From Thiotrichales bacterium (GTDB taxonomy: Bacteria; Pseudomonadota; Gammaproteobacteria; PS1; Pseudothioglobaceae), in NCBI GenBank assembly GCA_002698045.1, contig NZUR01000024.1:6379-18143 (forward strand): a stretch of DNA of 11,765 nucleotides, read 5' to 3'. Positions 1 to 11,765 of this stretch are shown one piece after another. Each line of letters starts with the position of its first letter. Positions within the stretch are counted from its first letter, which is position 1. Below the pieces are notes generated by a model. That model was given only the letters and a program-made list of their open reading frames with translations. It had not been told where the DNA came from and ran no database searches. The position numbers and the translations under genes were made by a program.

Positions 1-5
1 TATTA

Positions 6-2911
<2,906 letters not shown>

Positions 2912-2918
2912 ATTACAT

Positions 2919-4178
2919 TTAAGTTTTAATATAGGGCTTTATTAAGTTCATTAACCTTGTTACTGCGCCGCGATGACTTTCGAAGCATGCTTTTGCGTTG
3001 AGTCCTAGTTTCTCTCTTTTTTCATCATCTGAAAGCAGATTAGAAACGGATTGCAATAGTTCATCGGCGTTATTAACCTGAAGTGCTGAGTTACTTTCTA
3101 AAAGCATCTTAGAAACCTCCTCAAAGTTAAAAACACTTGGACCATAAATGATTGGTTTTGATGAAGCTGCTGCTTCAAGCATATTTTGACCGCCAGTATT
3201 TGAAAGGCTTCCTCCAATAAATGCAATATCACAGATGCTGTAATAAGACATCATTTCACCCATACTGTCACCTATTAAGAACTCAGTCATATCATCACAC
3301 TTAAGTTCATCAGATCTTCTTTTTACATTGAGTTTATTATCATTAACTAGATTAAAGACCTCATCAAACCTTTCAGGGTGTCTTGGAATAATTAGCATAA
3401 TGGCTTGAAGTTTATGTTTTAGCTTTAGGTAGCTTTGAATAATTTGCTTTTCTTCCCCATCTCGAGTGCTTGCAAAAACCACAACCTTCCTTTCTCCGAC
3501 TATATTTTGTAAAGATTTCGTGATCTCAGAGCTAGATAGTTCATTGCTATCAAACTTTAGATTTCCAGTTGTAATAACTTTGTCTTGTTGAGCTCCAAGT
3601 AACAAGAAGCGTTCACTTGATTGGTTATTTTGAGTTGCTATTAAGGTTAATTTATTGATTGTTTTACGAATTAGATTTGATGAAAATTTTTGATATTTTT
3701 TGAAAGAACGTTCAGAAAGACGGGCATTAACAAGTAATATAGGAATCCTTTTTTTATTGAGCTTATGAGCGAGGTTAGGCCAAATCTCTGTTTCTAGCAA
3801 AATACAAGCAAGGGGATTAATTTTTTTGATAAAAGACTCTAAAATTAATGGTTCATCAAAAGGGAAGAAATGGTGTGTTACTCTTTCCTGGTAATACCTT
3901 TTTACTGCTTCTGCACCAGTAATAGTGGTTGTAGTAATTACCAATTTGTGATCAGAGAAATCTTTAAAAAGTTGATCAATCAAAGGCCTAGCTGCATTAA
4001 ATTCACCTACCGAAACGCAATGAATCCAGATCACTTTACCTGTGGTTTTAGTAACAAAGCCTAGTTGATTTTTAAGTTTAGTTTTCCAGAGAGACTTTTT
4101 TCGCTCTTTCGTTATTATTTTAAGAACTGCAATTTCGATGCTTACATAGAGTAGTAGTGTGTAAATAAATCGGTTCAT
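2919..4178 (-). CDS. waaA: 3-deoxy-D-manno-octulosonic acid (Kdo) transferase WaaA/KdtA
   Basis: GT30-family glycosyltransferase that transfers Kdo from CMP-Kdo to the lipid A precursor at the cytoplasmic face of the inner membrane, founding the LPS inner core. The 419 residues match the usual length of about 425. A hydrophobic N-terminal segment (about residues 3-21) is the expected membrane anchor. It is followed by the acceptor-side domain with HCVSVGEFNAARPL (residues 53-66), where E59 corresponds to the family's catalytic base, and LLETEIWPN (128-136). The C-terminal Rossmann domain carries IPRHPERF (264-271) and FIGGSLSNTGGQNMLEAAA (320-338) for CMP-Kdo binding. The sequence cannot show whether it adds one or two Kdo units. 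It converges on thiC with 16 bp between stops. No good Shine-Dalgarno precedes the ATG. No other LPS gene is nearby. Confidence 0.96.
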   Translation of the reverse strand: MNRFIYTLLLYVSIEIAVLKIITKERKKSLWKTKLKNQLGFVTKTTGKVIWIHCVSVGEFNAARPLIDQLFKDFSDHKLVITTTTITGAEAVKRYYQERVTHHFFPFDEPLILESFIKKINPLACILLETEIWPNLAHKLNKKRIPILLVNARLSERSFKKYQKFSSNLIRKTINKLTLIATQNNQSSERFLLLGAQQDKVITTGNLKFDSNELSSSEITKSLQNIVGERKVVVFASTRDGEEKQIIQSYLKLKHKLQAIMLIIPRHPERFDEVFNLVNDNKLNVKRRSDELKCDDMTEFLIGDSMGEMMSYYSICDIAFIGGSLSNTGGQNMLEAAASSKPIIYGPSVFNFEEVSKMLLESNSALQVNNADELLQSVSNLLSDDEKREKLGLNAKACFESHRGAVTRLMNLIKPYIKT

Positions 4179-6184
<2,006 letters not shown>

Positions 6185-6191
<7 letters not shown>

Positions 6192-6658
6192 CTTATATTG
6201 GTTTAGGGTCTAACTTAGAGGATCCGAGACGACAAATAGAAAAAGCGCTAGATGCTATTCGCGAAGCCAACAAAACTAAACTGACTTCAGTGTCAAGTTT
6301 TTATGAGTCTAAACCACTTCTCGATATGCCTGGACCAAAATATCTCAACGCAGTGTGTAAAATTAAAACTGATTTAAGTGCACTTGATTTGCTAGATGTT
6401 TGCCAACAAATAGAAAGTGACCAGCATAGGGTTAGAGAAGTAAAATGGGGTTCAAGGACAATTGATTTGGATATACTGCTTTATGGCGATCAGGTTTTGT
6501 CAACTCAAAGGTTGACTATACCTCACCCAGAAATAATAAATCGATCTTTTGTATTAGTGCCCTTGTTTGAAATTGAGGCAGGATTAGAGGTGCCTTTATT
6601 AGGTTCACTAAAGGAGCTTTTGGATAGAATTGATTTAAAAGATGTTAAGAAACTATGA
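6185..6658 (+). CDS. folK: HPPK: 6-hydroxymethyl-7,8-dihydropterin pyrophosphokinase
   Basis: Transfers pyrophosphate from ATP to hydroxymethyl-dihydropterin, the activated substrate of dihydropteroate synthase in folate synthesis. At 157 residues it is the length of the E. coli enzyme (159). YIGLGSNLEDPRRQI opens the protein. KWGSRTIDLDILLYG (87-101) is the HPPK signature, carrying R91 and the Mg-binding D94 and D96. IPHPEIINRSFVLVPL (112-127) supplies H114 and R120. The start is a TTG at 6185: no ATG or GTG lies in this frame between the upstream stop at 6161 and the conserved YIGLGSN. AGGA at 6170-6173 is the nearest Shine-Dalgarno-like sequence, with a long 11-nt spacer. It overlaps proB by 7 nt and panB by 4 nt. 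Adjacency to panB-panC is the usual proteobacterial arrangement. Confidence 0.95.
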
Positions 6659-7437
6659 AACATTCAGAACTAAGTTTATTTAAAGAGAGCGGCGAAAAGA
6701 TTGCCTGCCTAACTGCATATGATGCATCAATTGCAGGACTAATTGATGGTGCTGGAGTTGATATTGTGTTAATAGGCGACTCGCTTGGAATGGTAATACA
6801 AGGGGGTTCAAATACTCGCTCAGTCACAATGAAAGACATGCTATATCACACATCAATTGTGTCAAAGGCTTGTCAAAGCGCTCTAGTTATCGCTGATATG
6901 CCTTTTGAGAGCTATGAAAATACTGAGCTCGCTTTAACGAACGCTAAGCAACTGGTAAGTGTTGGTGCAGATATGGTTAAAATTGAAGGCGGACAAGAGC
7001 ATGAAGAGATTTTTCGAGTTTTAGTTTCTAATGATATTAATGTTTGTGGTCATTTAGGTTTACAACCTCAACTGGTTATTGATTCTAGTGACTATAAAAT
7101 TCAAGGTAGAGATAAAGGTTCGTCTGAGTTAATTATGAGTGACGCAATATTGCTTGAATCTCTCGGAATAAGCGTACTTGTATTAGAATGCGTTCCAAGT
7201 GATTTAGCCAAAAATGTGAGCTCTAAAATTGGAATTCCTACAATTGGAATTGGAGCAGGAAATGGCTGCGATGGTCAGGTTCTAGTTAGCTATGATATGC
7301 TCGGAATTACATCAGGAAGGCAGCCACGATTTGTTCGAAATTTTATGAGTTTTGAGGACTCAATCTCTTTAGCAGTGAGCGCCTTTGTCAGGGAGGTCAA
7401 GGCGGGAACTTTTCCTTCAGAAAGCGAGAGTTATTGA
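6655..7437 (+). CDS. panB: Ketopantoate hydroxymethyltransferase
   Basis: Adds a hydroxymethyl group from methylene-tetrahydrofolate to alpha-ketoisovalerate, giving ketopantoate, the first committed step to pantothenate and CoA. The 260-residue protein (E. coli 264) is a complete TIM barrel. Visible active-site parts are LIGDSLGM with D42, ADMPF with D81, MVKIEGG with K109 and E111 (Mg and substrate binding), CGHLGLQPQ (131-139), and the catalytic E178 in VLECVP. GIGAGNGCDGQVLV (198-211) closes the barrel. The ATG overlaps the folK stop in an ATGA junction, and its own TGA shares one base with the panC ATG, so translational coupling on both sides is likely. Folate supply (folK) beside a folate-dependent enzyme is a sensible pairing. 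Confidence 0.97.
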   Translation: MKHSELSLFKESGEKIACLTAYDASIAGLIDGAGVDIVLIGDSLGMVIQGGSNTRSVTMKDMLYHTSIVSKACQSALVIADMPFESYENTELALTNAKQLVSVGADMVKIEGGQEHEEIFRVLVSNDINVCGHLGLQPQLVIDSSDYKIQGRDKGSSELIMSDAILLESLGISVLVLECVPSDLAKNVSSKIGIPTIGIGAGNGCDGQVLVSYDMLGITSGRQPRFVRNFMSFEDSISLAVSAFVREVKAGTFPSESESY

Positions 7438-8282
7438 TGCAAATATTTGAACATGTTGCCTCCCTTCAGAAATTTCTAGATAGTTGTCGTAAAGATAGTC
7501 AAAAAATTACCCTTGTGCCTACAATGGGAGGCCTTCATGATGGACACGCGCGCTTAATTGATAGGGCAAAAGAGTTGTCCGATGTGGTGGTTGTAAGTAT
7601 CTATGTTAACCCTACTCAGTTTTCAGCAAATGAAGACTTTGAAACCTACCCTAAAACTCTTGCTCAGGACAAGGCATTTATAAAGTCAAAAAGAATAGAT
7701 GCCCTCTTTATTCCTTTGAATTCTGAAATTTATCCTGAAGGAATGTCAAGCGATTATGACGTTGGTAAGTTGGGTCAAATACTGTGTGGTATTTCAAGGC
7801 CATCTCATTTTAATGGAGTTGCACAGGTTGTAAATCGACTACTTGATATTGTTAAACCCAATTACTCAGTTTTTGGGCAAAAAGATTACCAGCAGCTACT
7901 AATCATTAAATCTTTAGTGAAAAGCAAAGATTTGGACATAATTGTAGAATCAGTCCCCACCATTAGAGAAGATGATGGATTAGCGATGAGTACTAGAAAC
8001 AAATATTTGAGTGAAGATGAAAGGGTTAATGCATCACTTTTCTATCGTCAACTCGTTAAAGCAAAAAAAGCAATAGAGGCTGGAGTAGCTATCGAATTGA
8101 CTAGGCAGCAAGCACTCTCCTCGTTAAGTGATCTGTTTGAGGTAGAGTATGTTGAAGTGCTAGATGCAAATAACCTTACACAAATCAAGACTAACACCGA
8201 AGAAATTATTATAATATCTGCTATTAGGTTAGGTGAAACTCGACTAATCGATAATATTTTATTTAGGAGTTCAAATGTTTAG
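7437..8282 (+). CDS. panC: Pantothenate synthetase (pantoate-beta-alanine ligase)
   Basis: ATP-dependent ligation of pantoate and beta-alanine to pantothenate through a pantoyl-adenylate, in the cytosol. The 281 residues match the family length (E. coli 283). Nucleotidyltransferase motifs are intact: TMGGLHDGH (29-37, the HxGH signature), VSIYVNPTQF (53-62), PSHFNGVAQVV (122-132), FGQKDYQQL (146-154) and the KMSKS-like MSTRN (184-188). The small C-terminal domain ends in AIRLGETRLIDN. A TTG three bases earlier (7434) is also open, but the ATG at 7437 is the natural start and forms a TGATG junction with panB. GAGAG about 8 nt upstream may serve as a weak ribosome site. It overlaps nfuA by 8 nt. 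panD and panE are not in the window. Confidence 0.97.
   Translation: MQIFEHVASLQKFLDSCRKDSQKITLVPTMGGLHDGHARLIDRAKELSDVVVVSIYVNPTQFSANEDFETYPKTLAQDKAFIKSKRIDALFIPLNSEIYPEGMSSDYDVGKLGQILCGISRPSHFNGVAQVVNRLLDIVKPNYSVFGQKDYQQLLIIKSLVKSKDLDIIVESVPTIREDDGLAMSTRNKYLSEDERVNASLFYRQLVKAKKAIEAGVAIELTRQQALSSLSDLFEVEYVEVLDANNLTQIKTNTEEIIIISAIRLGETRLIDNILFRSSNV
8265..8269 (+). promoter_or_regulatory. Strong Shine-Dalgarno of nfuA
   Basis: AGGAG, five bases before the nfuA ATG at 8275 and inside the panC coding region. It is the only consensus-quality ribosome site I see in the window. It suggests nfuA is loaded independently, and perhaps made in larger amounts than the genes before it. Confidence 0.7.
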
Positions 8283-8853
8283 TATTACAGAAGAAGCAGA
8301 GATTTATGTCGCTGATCTCTTTGAGCAGCAGGATGAGAAAGATCTAGGTTTAAAGGTGGACGTTGAAAAAGCTGGAACACCGGTTGCAACAGTGACATTT
8401 AATTTTTGTATCAAGAGTGAACTTCCTGAAAGCTACAATGAGTTTCCATTTGTTGGTTTTAGCTCCTTCATTGATGAAAGCAATAATGAATACTTAAGGG
8501 ATTCTCATGTAGCACTAAAAATTGATGGTACCAATAAAAAATTAACCATCACTGCACCTAATGCTAAAGGTGAGGCGCCTAAAGACGATGCGCCACTTGA
8601 AGAGAAAATTTTATTTACTATCGTTACTGAAGTTAACCCTAGCTTGGCTTCTCATGGAGGCTTTGTTGATCTAGTAGAAATTACTCCAAAAAATGAAGTA
8701 GTTCTAAATTTTGGGGGTGGTTGTCAAGGTTGTAGCTCTGTAAATCTGACACTAAAAGATGGAGTAGAGAAGCAACTTAAAGAACTCTACCCTGAAATAG
8801 TTGCCGTACTAGACGCTACTGATCACTCTTATAAAGAGAACGCATACATGTAA
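8275..8853 (+). CDS. nfuA: NfuA-type Fe-S carrier protein
   Basis: Carries and delivers [4Fe-4S] clusters to apo-proteins, mainly under oxidative stress or iron limitation in gammaproteobacteria. At 192 residues (E. coli 191) it has both halves: an N-terminal degenerate A-type domain (about 1-95), with a single cysteine (C45) and no cluster-binding cysteine set, and a C-terminal Nfu domain (about 105-180). The cluster site FGGGCQGCSS gives C150-x2-C153, two cysteines per monomer, so a cluster would bridge a dimer. NPSLASHGGFVDLVEI precedes it as in the family. The strong AGGAG site and the overlap with panC make the start secure. Possible clients in this window are radical-SAM ThiC and other Fe-S enzymes; that link is inference. 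It is probably the last gene of the obgE run. Confidence 0.95.
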   Translation: MFSITEEAEIYVADLFEQQDEKDLGLKVDVEKAGTPVATVTFNFCIKSELPESYNEFPFVGFSSFIDESNNEYLRDSHVALKIDGTNKKLTITAPNAKGEAPKDDAPLEEKILFTIVTEVNPSLASHGGFVDLVEITPKNEVVLNFGGGCQGCSSVNLTLKDGVEKQLKELYPEIVAVLDATDHSYKENAYM

Positions 8854-8854
8854 T

Positions 8855-8882
8855 TTTAAAGATTCCGTTCGGTTCTTTTAAA
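8855..8882 (+). terminator. Imperfect stem-loop after nfuA, possible attenuator or terminator
   Basis: AAAGA (8858-8862) pairs with TCTTT (8874-8878). An internal T-rich bulge separates this from a CC/GG pair closing the loop GTTC (8867-8870). The outer TTT/AAA can extend the stem past a bulged T. No T run follows, so strong intrinsic termination is doubtful. It lies in the 79-bp gap before the next gene, the first real gap in this plus-strand series. Confidence 0.3.
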
Positions 8883-8932
8883 CAAATTACAATGAAACTC
8901 TTGAGGGTTAGTATATAAAACAAGTGATTTGA

Positions 8933-9871
8933 ATGGAAAAATTAACTGTTTATTCCCACAGCGATTGTCTTTCCAAAGATAATGGCCTTAATCACCCTGA
9001 AAGGAAAGAGCGCTTAGAAAGTATCCTTTCATCTATAGAAGAAATTGACGAACTTTTAATAGAAATCAAAGAGGCTCCTCTGGCTGATTTTGATGACATT
9101 AATCTTGTTCATCCGCAGTACTTTCTAGATGATTTATTTTCAATGATTCCTGATTTAGGGCTTGTTGGTGTTGAAAAGGAGCCTTACGCTGATACACTAC
9201 TATGTGTCAACAGCAAGGATGCAATATTAAGGGCTTGTGGGGCTGGTATTGCGTCAGCAAATGACCTAATAGGTGGAAGTAAAAAAAGGCTTTTTTGTGC
9301 AGTTCGTCCTCCAGGTCATCACGCTGAAACGACTAGAGCAAACGGCTTTTGTTTTGTTAATAATGTGGCGGTTACAGCTAGATATTTGCAAAATCGATTT
9401 AACCTTAAAAAGATAGCTATTATTGACTTTGATGTTCATCACGGTAACGGCACTCAAGAAATTTTTTATGCTGATGACAGTGTCTTTTATGGATCAATCC
9501 ATGAGCACCCCTTATTTCCAGGAACGGGCTTAGAGAGTGAAACGGGAGTTGGTAATATATTTAATGCGCCGATTTCTTCGGGGACAAATTCTGAGGATTT
9601 TTTGGAAATATTCAGTAACAAGATATTAAAAAACGTTGATAAATTTAAACCCGAAATAATCCTTATTTCTGCTGGATTTGATGCCCATAAAAGGGATCCT
9701 TTGGCAAACATTAATTTAGAATCTGAAGACTACTATTCATTAACAAAAAGTATAGTAGAAATTGCAAAACGGCATTGTAATGGTAGAGTAATCTCTTTCC
9801 TTGAGGGTGGTTATGACTTGTTAGCCCTTTCTGAGTGCATCAAGGCCCATCTCAAAGGGTTAAGTGAATAA
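8933..9871 (+). CDS. Histone deacetylase-like (class II type) zinc amidohydrolase
   Basis: Member of the arginase/deacetylase superfamily. Bacterial relatives remove acetyl or similar acyl groups from polyamines, lysine side chains or small amides; the substrate cannot be told from sequence. The catalytic set is complete in 312 residues: RPPGHHA (125-131) with the histidine pair H129-H130, DFDVHHGNGTQ (165-175) with zinc ligands D167 and H169, AGFDAHKRDPL (247-257) with zinc ligand D250, and EGGYD (291-295) with catalytic Y294. HPERKERL at 21-28 is typical of the group. There is no signal peptide, so it is probably cytosolic. No Shine-Dalgarno is seen before the ATG at 8933. Only 5 bp separate it from thiL, so the two are probably co-transcribed. 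It could be an acetylpolyamine amidohydrolase or a lysine deacetylase; the neighbours do not decide it. Confidence 0.9.
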   Translation: MEKLTVYSHSDCLSKDNGLNHPERKERLESILSSIEEIDELLIEIKEAPLADFDDINLVHPQYFLDDLFSMIPDLGLVGVEKEPYADTLLCVNSKDAILRACGAGIASANDLIGGSKKRLFCAVRPPGHHAETTRANGFCFVNNVAVTARYLQNRFNLKKIAIIDFDVHHGNGTQEIFYADDSVFYGSIHEHPLFPGTGLESETGVGNIFNAPISSGTNSEDFLEIFSNKILKNVDKFKPEIILISAGFDAHKRDPLANINLESEDYYSLTKSIVEIAKRHCNGRVISFLEGGYDLLALSECIKAHLKGLSE

Positions 9872-9876
9872 TACAT

Positions 9877-10806
9877 ATGAATGAATTTGAATTAATCCAA
9901 AGCTACTTTAATTGGTCAATAAAGGACCCAAGTATTGCACTCGGTATCGGCGATGATGCGGCCTTATTTAGTCTTAAGGATGGACAACAATTGGTAACCA
10001 CTACGGATACCCTTTCTGAGAGTGTTCACTTCTTTAAAGATGCCTTGCCAAGTGATATTGCTTATAAATCCTTAGTGGTTAACTTGAGTGATATTGCAGC
10101 GATGGGCGCATCTGCAAAGTATTTCACACTCGCACTCACTTTACCCAAAATTAATCACGACTGGATAGAAGAATTTTCAAAATCGCTTAGGCAGTTATCT
10201 GAGTACCATAAAATCAGTTTGATTGGTGGTGATACGACAAAGGGTCCCCTAAATATTACAATTACAATGATGGGTGTGGTTGAAACCTCAAGAGCATTAC
10301 TCAGGTCAGGTGCAGGTACTGGGGATGGGGTCTACGTCTCTGGTACTATCGGCGATGCGGCGTTATGCTTAAAGAAGCTCAGAGATGGCCTAGTGCCGAG
10401 TAAAGGAGAGCTACTTAAACTTAACCGACCAACCCCTAGACTGGAGCTTGGTATGGGACTTAAAGGTGTTGCGAGTTCCTGCATTGATATTTCTGATGGG
10501 CTCGAACAGGATCTTTCTCATATCCTTATGGCTTCAGATGTTGGAGCAGTTATCGACGTTAAAAATTTTCCCTTAAGTGAATCGGTCTTGAGTTATATTA
10601 AGAATAACGGGGACTGGTCAATACCACTTTGCGGAGGTGATGATTATGAGTTATGTTTTACGGTTCCTGAGAGTAATAAGAAAGCTTTAAAAATACTGTC
10701 ACAGTCTTGCAATATGGATATTACCAAGATCGGCCATATTGATGACTCTAGGGTACTAAAAATTGATGGCTATGATGGGGCTAGGAACTCATACCAGCAC
10801 TTCTAA
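9877..10806 (+). CDS. thiL: Thiamine-monophosphate kinase
   Basis: Phosphorylates thiamine monophosphate to thiamine diphosphate, the active cofactor, with ATP. The 309 residues (E. coli 325) show the AIR-synthase-like ATP-binding fold: GIGDDAAL (23-30), TTDTLSESVHF (42-52), VNLSDIAAMGA (68-78), GGDTTKGP (117-124), SGTIGDAA (155-162), DISDGL (204-209) and CGGDDYELCF (252-261). The acidic residues D26, D27, D44, D72 and D119, which hold magnesium and phosphates in the family, are present. The start at 9877 gives MNEFELIQSYF, aligned with the E. coli N-terminus; the ribosome site is weak (AAGTGA). It probably shares a transcript with the deacetylase-like gene. A hairpin plus T tract lies at its stop codon. 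In many bacteria thiL follows nusB instead. Confidence 0.96.
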   Translation: MNEFELIQSYFNWSIKDPSIALGIGDDAALFSLKDGQQLVTTTDTLSESVHFFKDALPSDIAYKSLVVNLSDIAAMGASAKYFTLALTLPKINHDWIEEFSKSLRQLSEYHKISLIGGDTTKGPLNITITMMGVVETSRALLRSGAGTGDGVYVSGTIGDAALCLKKLRDGLVPSKGELLKLNRPTPRLELGMGLKGVASSCIDISDGLEQDLSHILMASDVGAVIDVKNFPLSESVLSYIKNNGDWSIPLCGGDDYELCFTVPESNKKALKILSQSCNMDITKIGHIDDSRVLKIDGYDGARNSYQHF

Positions 10807-10834
10807 AGGTTAGCTTTTAGATTTCTTTTTTCTC
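10802..10834 (+). terminator. Intrinsic terminator of thiL
   Basis: TCTAAAGG (10802-10809) pairs with CTTTTAGA (10814-10821) across a TTAG loop: 8 bp with one G-U wobble, followed by the T-rich run TTTCTTTTTTCTC. The stem includes the thiL stop codon and overlaps the 3' end of dksA, which is read on the other strand. It is oriented for rightward transcripts only; no T run follows the hairpin in the dksA direction. Confidence 0.5.
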
Positions 10835-11230
10835 AGAAACTGTCTTGCAGTCGATACACTGATCAGCAGTTGGGCGCGCTTCTAAGCGGTTAAGCGCAAT
10901 CTCGATGCCACAGGTTTTACAGTAACCGTACTCACCCATATCCATTATGTGGAGTGTTTTATCAATCTTATTGATGAGCTTTCTTTCACGGTCTCTAGTT
11001 CTAAGTTCAAGTGCAAACTCTTCCTCAATAGTTGCTCTGTCATTAATATCGGCAACGGGAGCGGAGTCTTCTTGGATATGGTTGATGGTATTTTCTGCTT
11101 CAAAAACTAACTGATCACGCCAAACATTGAGCTTATGAGTAAAATGTTTGAGTTGGCCATCAGACATAAAGTCTTCACTCTTTTTAGGAATGTATGCAGG
11201 GATTTCATTAAAGTTTGGCTCAGTAGTCAT
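10817..11230 (-). CDS. dksA: RNA polymerase-binding transcription factor DksA
   Basis: Binds the secondary channel of RNA polymerase and, with ppGpp, represses rRNA promoters and activates amino-acid genes under starvation. The 137-residue product has a short N-terminus (E. coli 151) and then the long coiled-coil hairpin (about 27-98). Its tip carries DINDRA (61-66), matching the DxxDxA tip needed for function. The C-terminal zinc finger has C104, C107, C125 and C128 in a C-x2-C-x17-C-x2-C pattern, with RLEARPTADQCIDC typical of true DksA. The frame is open to a TTG at 11266, but the ATG ending at 11230 leaves room for the promoter and gives a family-like N-terminus. No Shine-Dalgarno is evident. 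It converges on thiL with 10 bp between stops and diverges from cbbY. Confidence 0.95.
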   Translation of the reverse strand: MTTEPNFNEIPAYIPKKSEDFMSDGQLKHFTHKLNVWRDQLVFEAENTINHIQEDSAPVADINDRATIEEEFALELRTRDRERKLINKIDKTLHIMDMGEYGYCKTCGIEIALNRLEARPTADQCIDCKTVSEKKEI

Positions 11231-11256
11231 TGAAGTTAGTTTGTAAAAAAATGTAG

Positions 11257-11285
11257 TTTTTACCAAAAATTGCCTAAAATAGCAA
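11257..11285 (-). promoter_or_regulatory. Candidate dksA promoter with extended -10
   Basis: On the minus strand: TTGCTA (-35, 4 of 6) at 11285-11280, a 17-bp spacer, then TAAAAA (-10, 4 of 6) at 11262-11257, preceded by TGG, which fits an extended -10. Transcription would start near 11250, about 20 nt before the dksA ATG. Confidence 0.4.
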
Positions 11286-11298
11286 TGATTTTTTTAAA
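11270..11298 (+). promoter_or_regulatory. Candidate cbbY promoter overlapping the dksA promoter
   Basis: TTGCCT (4 of 6 to the -35) at 11270-11275, a 17-bp spacer, and TTTAAA (4 of 6 to the -10) at 11293-11298. A start near 11305 would leave a leader of about 17 nt before the ATG at 11322. T tracts surround it, which weakens the -10 call. Confidence 0.3.
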
Positions 11299-11321
11299 CT
11301 TTTCGATTTTTTTTATTAATT

Positions 11322-11765
11322 ATGTCACTTCAAGCATTAATATTTGATGTAGATGGTACTCTTGCTAATACTGAGCACGATGGACACCTCAGGGCCTTTA
11401 ATGAGGCTTTTGAGATCTTTGGACTTGATTGGTACTGGGATAGTGATCTCTATGGAGATCTTTTATCTATTAGCGGGGGAAAGGAAAGGTTGACTCACTA
11501 TATTAGTGAATACTCTCCAAGCCTCGATCACTCTCTGGGCGTTGAAGATATTGCTGAGATTCACAACAAAAAAACAGAAATCTTTATTAGTAGGATTGCG
11601 AATGGTCAAATAACCTTACGGATTGGCGTTGAGAGACTTATCAAGGAGGCTTTAGAGAGGAATTTAAGACTTGCAATAGCTACTACTACCTCACTTAAAA
11701 ATGTTGAAGCATTGATCGAATCAACCCTCGGTAAATCTGCACTAGAATATTTTGAGGTTATAGCT
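11322..11765 (+). CDS. cbbY: CbbY-like HAD phosphatase (incomplete at window end)
   Basis: Haloacid-dehalogenase family phosphatase. The best match I recognise is CbbY, which removes xylulose-1,5-bisphosphate, a misfire product that inhibits RuBisCO. The first 148 codons are open with no stop, and the window cuts the gene off at about 60% of the usual length of roughly 230-250 residues. FDVDGTLANTE near the N-terminus holds the nucleophile D9 and the acid/base D11. The cap domain has SISGGKERLTHYI. IATTTSLKNVEALI (about 119-132) is HAD motif II, in the TTTS form typical of CbbY. The Lys and acidic motifs III/IV lie beyond the window. The family call is firm; the CbbY assignment rests on the cap and motif II wording. 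No Shine-Dalgarno precedes the ATG. It suggests a Calvin cycle in this organism. Confidence 0.85.
   Translation, partial: MSLQALIFDVDGTLANTEHDGHLRAFNEAFEIFGLDWYWDSDLYGDLLSISGGKERLTHYISEYSPSLDHSLGVEDIAEIHNKKTEIFISRIANGQITLRIGVERLIKEALERNLRLAIATTTSLKNVEALIESTLGKSALEYFEVIA

Noticed and set aside
11231-11266. A 12-codon N-terminal extension of dksA from TTG 11266
   Set aside because: TTG start, no ribosome site, no family similarity, and it covers the likely promoter -10.
11287-11320. T tracts before cbbY as an intrinsic terminator
   Set aside because: No stable stem precedes them, and the flanking genes diverge, so no transcript needs to end there.

Overview
The window is ordinary core chromosome from an AT-rich bacterium, almost certainly a gammaproteobacterium. 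Every protein I recognise (HemB, ThiC, WaaA, ObgE, FolK, PanB, PanC, NfuA, ThiL, DksA) reads as the gammaproteobacterial version. WaaA implies a Gram-negative lipopolysaccharide outer membrane. A CbbY-type phosphatase at the right edge suggests a Calvin-cycle autotroph. Low GC, tight packing and CbbY together fit a sulfur-oxidising Thioglobus/SUP05-like lineage; that assignment is inference, because nothing in the window is species-diagnostic.

Layout: (1) 6-995, hemB on the minus strand, head-to-head with thiC (1034-2902, plus) across only 38 bp. (2) waaA (2919-4178, minus) converges on thiC. (3) A 236-bp divergent spacer (4179-4414) leads into a plus-strand run obgE-proB-folK-panB-panC-nfuA (4415-8853), in which each gene overlaps the next by 1 to 11 nt, so it is very probably one translationally coupled operon. 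(4) After a 79-bp spacer with an imperfect stem-loop come a histone-deacetylase-like amidohydrolase gene (8933-9871) and thiL (9877-10806), closed by a probable intrinsic terminator. (5) dksA (10817-11230, minus) converges on thiL and diverges from cbbY (11322 to the window end, incomplete).

The genes cover cofactor and building-block supply: tetrapyrrole (hemB), thiamine diphosphate (thiC makes the pyrimidine, thiL does the last phosphorylation), folate (folK), pantothenate/CoA (panB, panC) and proline (proB). The rest are Fe-S carrier (nfuA), lipid A-Kdo (waaA), ribosome-assembly GTPase (obgE), stringent-response (dksA) and RuBisCO-support (cbbY) genes.

There are no rRNA or tRNA genes, insertion sequences, CRISPR arrays, phage genes, toxin-antitoxin pairs or evident foreign islands. 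I found no previously undescribed system. The points worth a second look are modest: a ProB without its PUA domain, a thiC without a visible TPP riboswitch, the unusual operon composition, a start-codon pattern with few Shine-Dalgarno sequences, and overlapping divergent promoters between dksA and cbbY.
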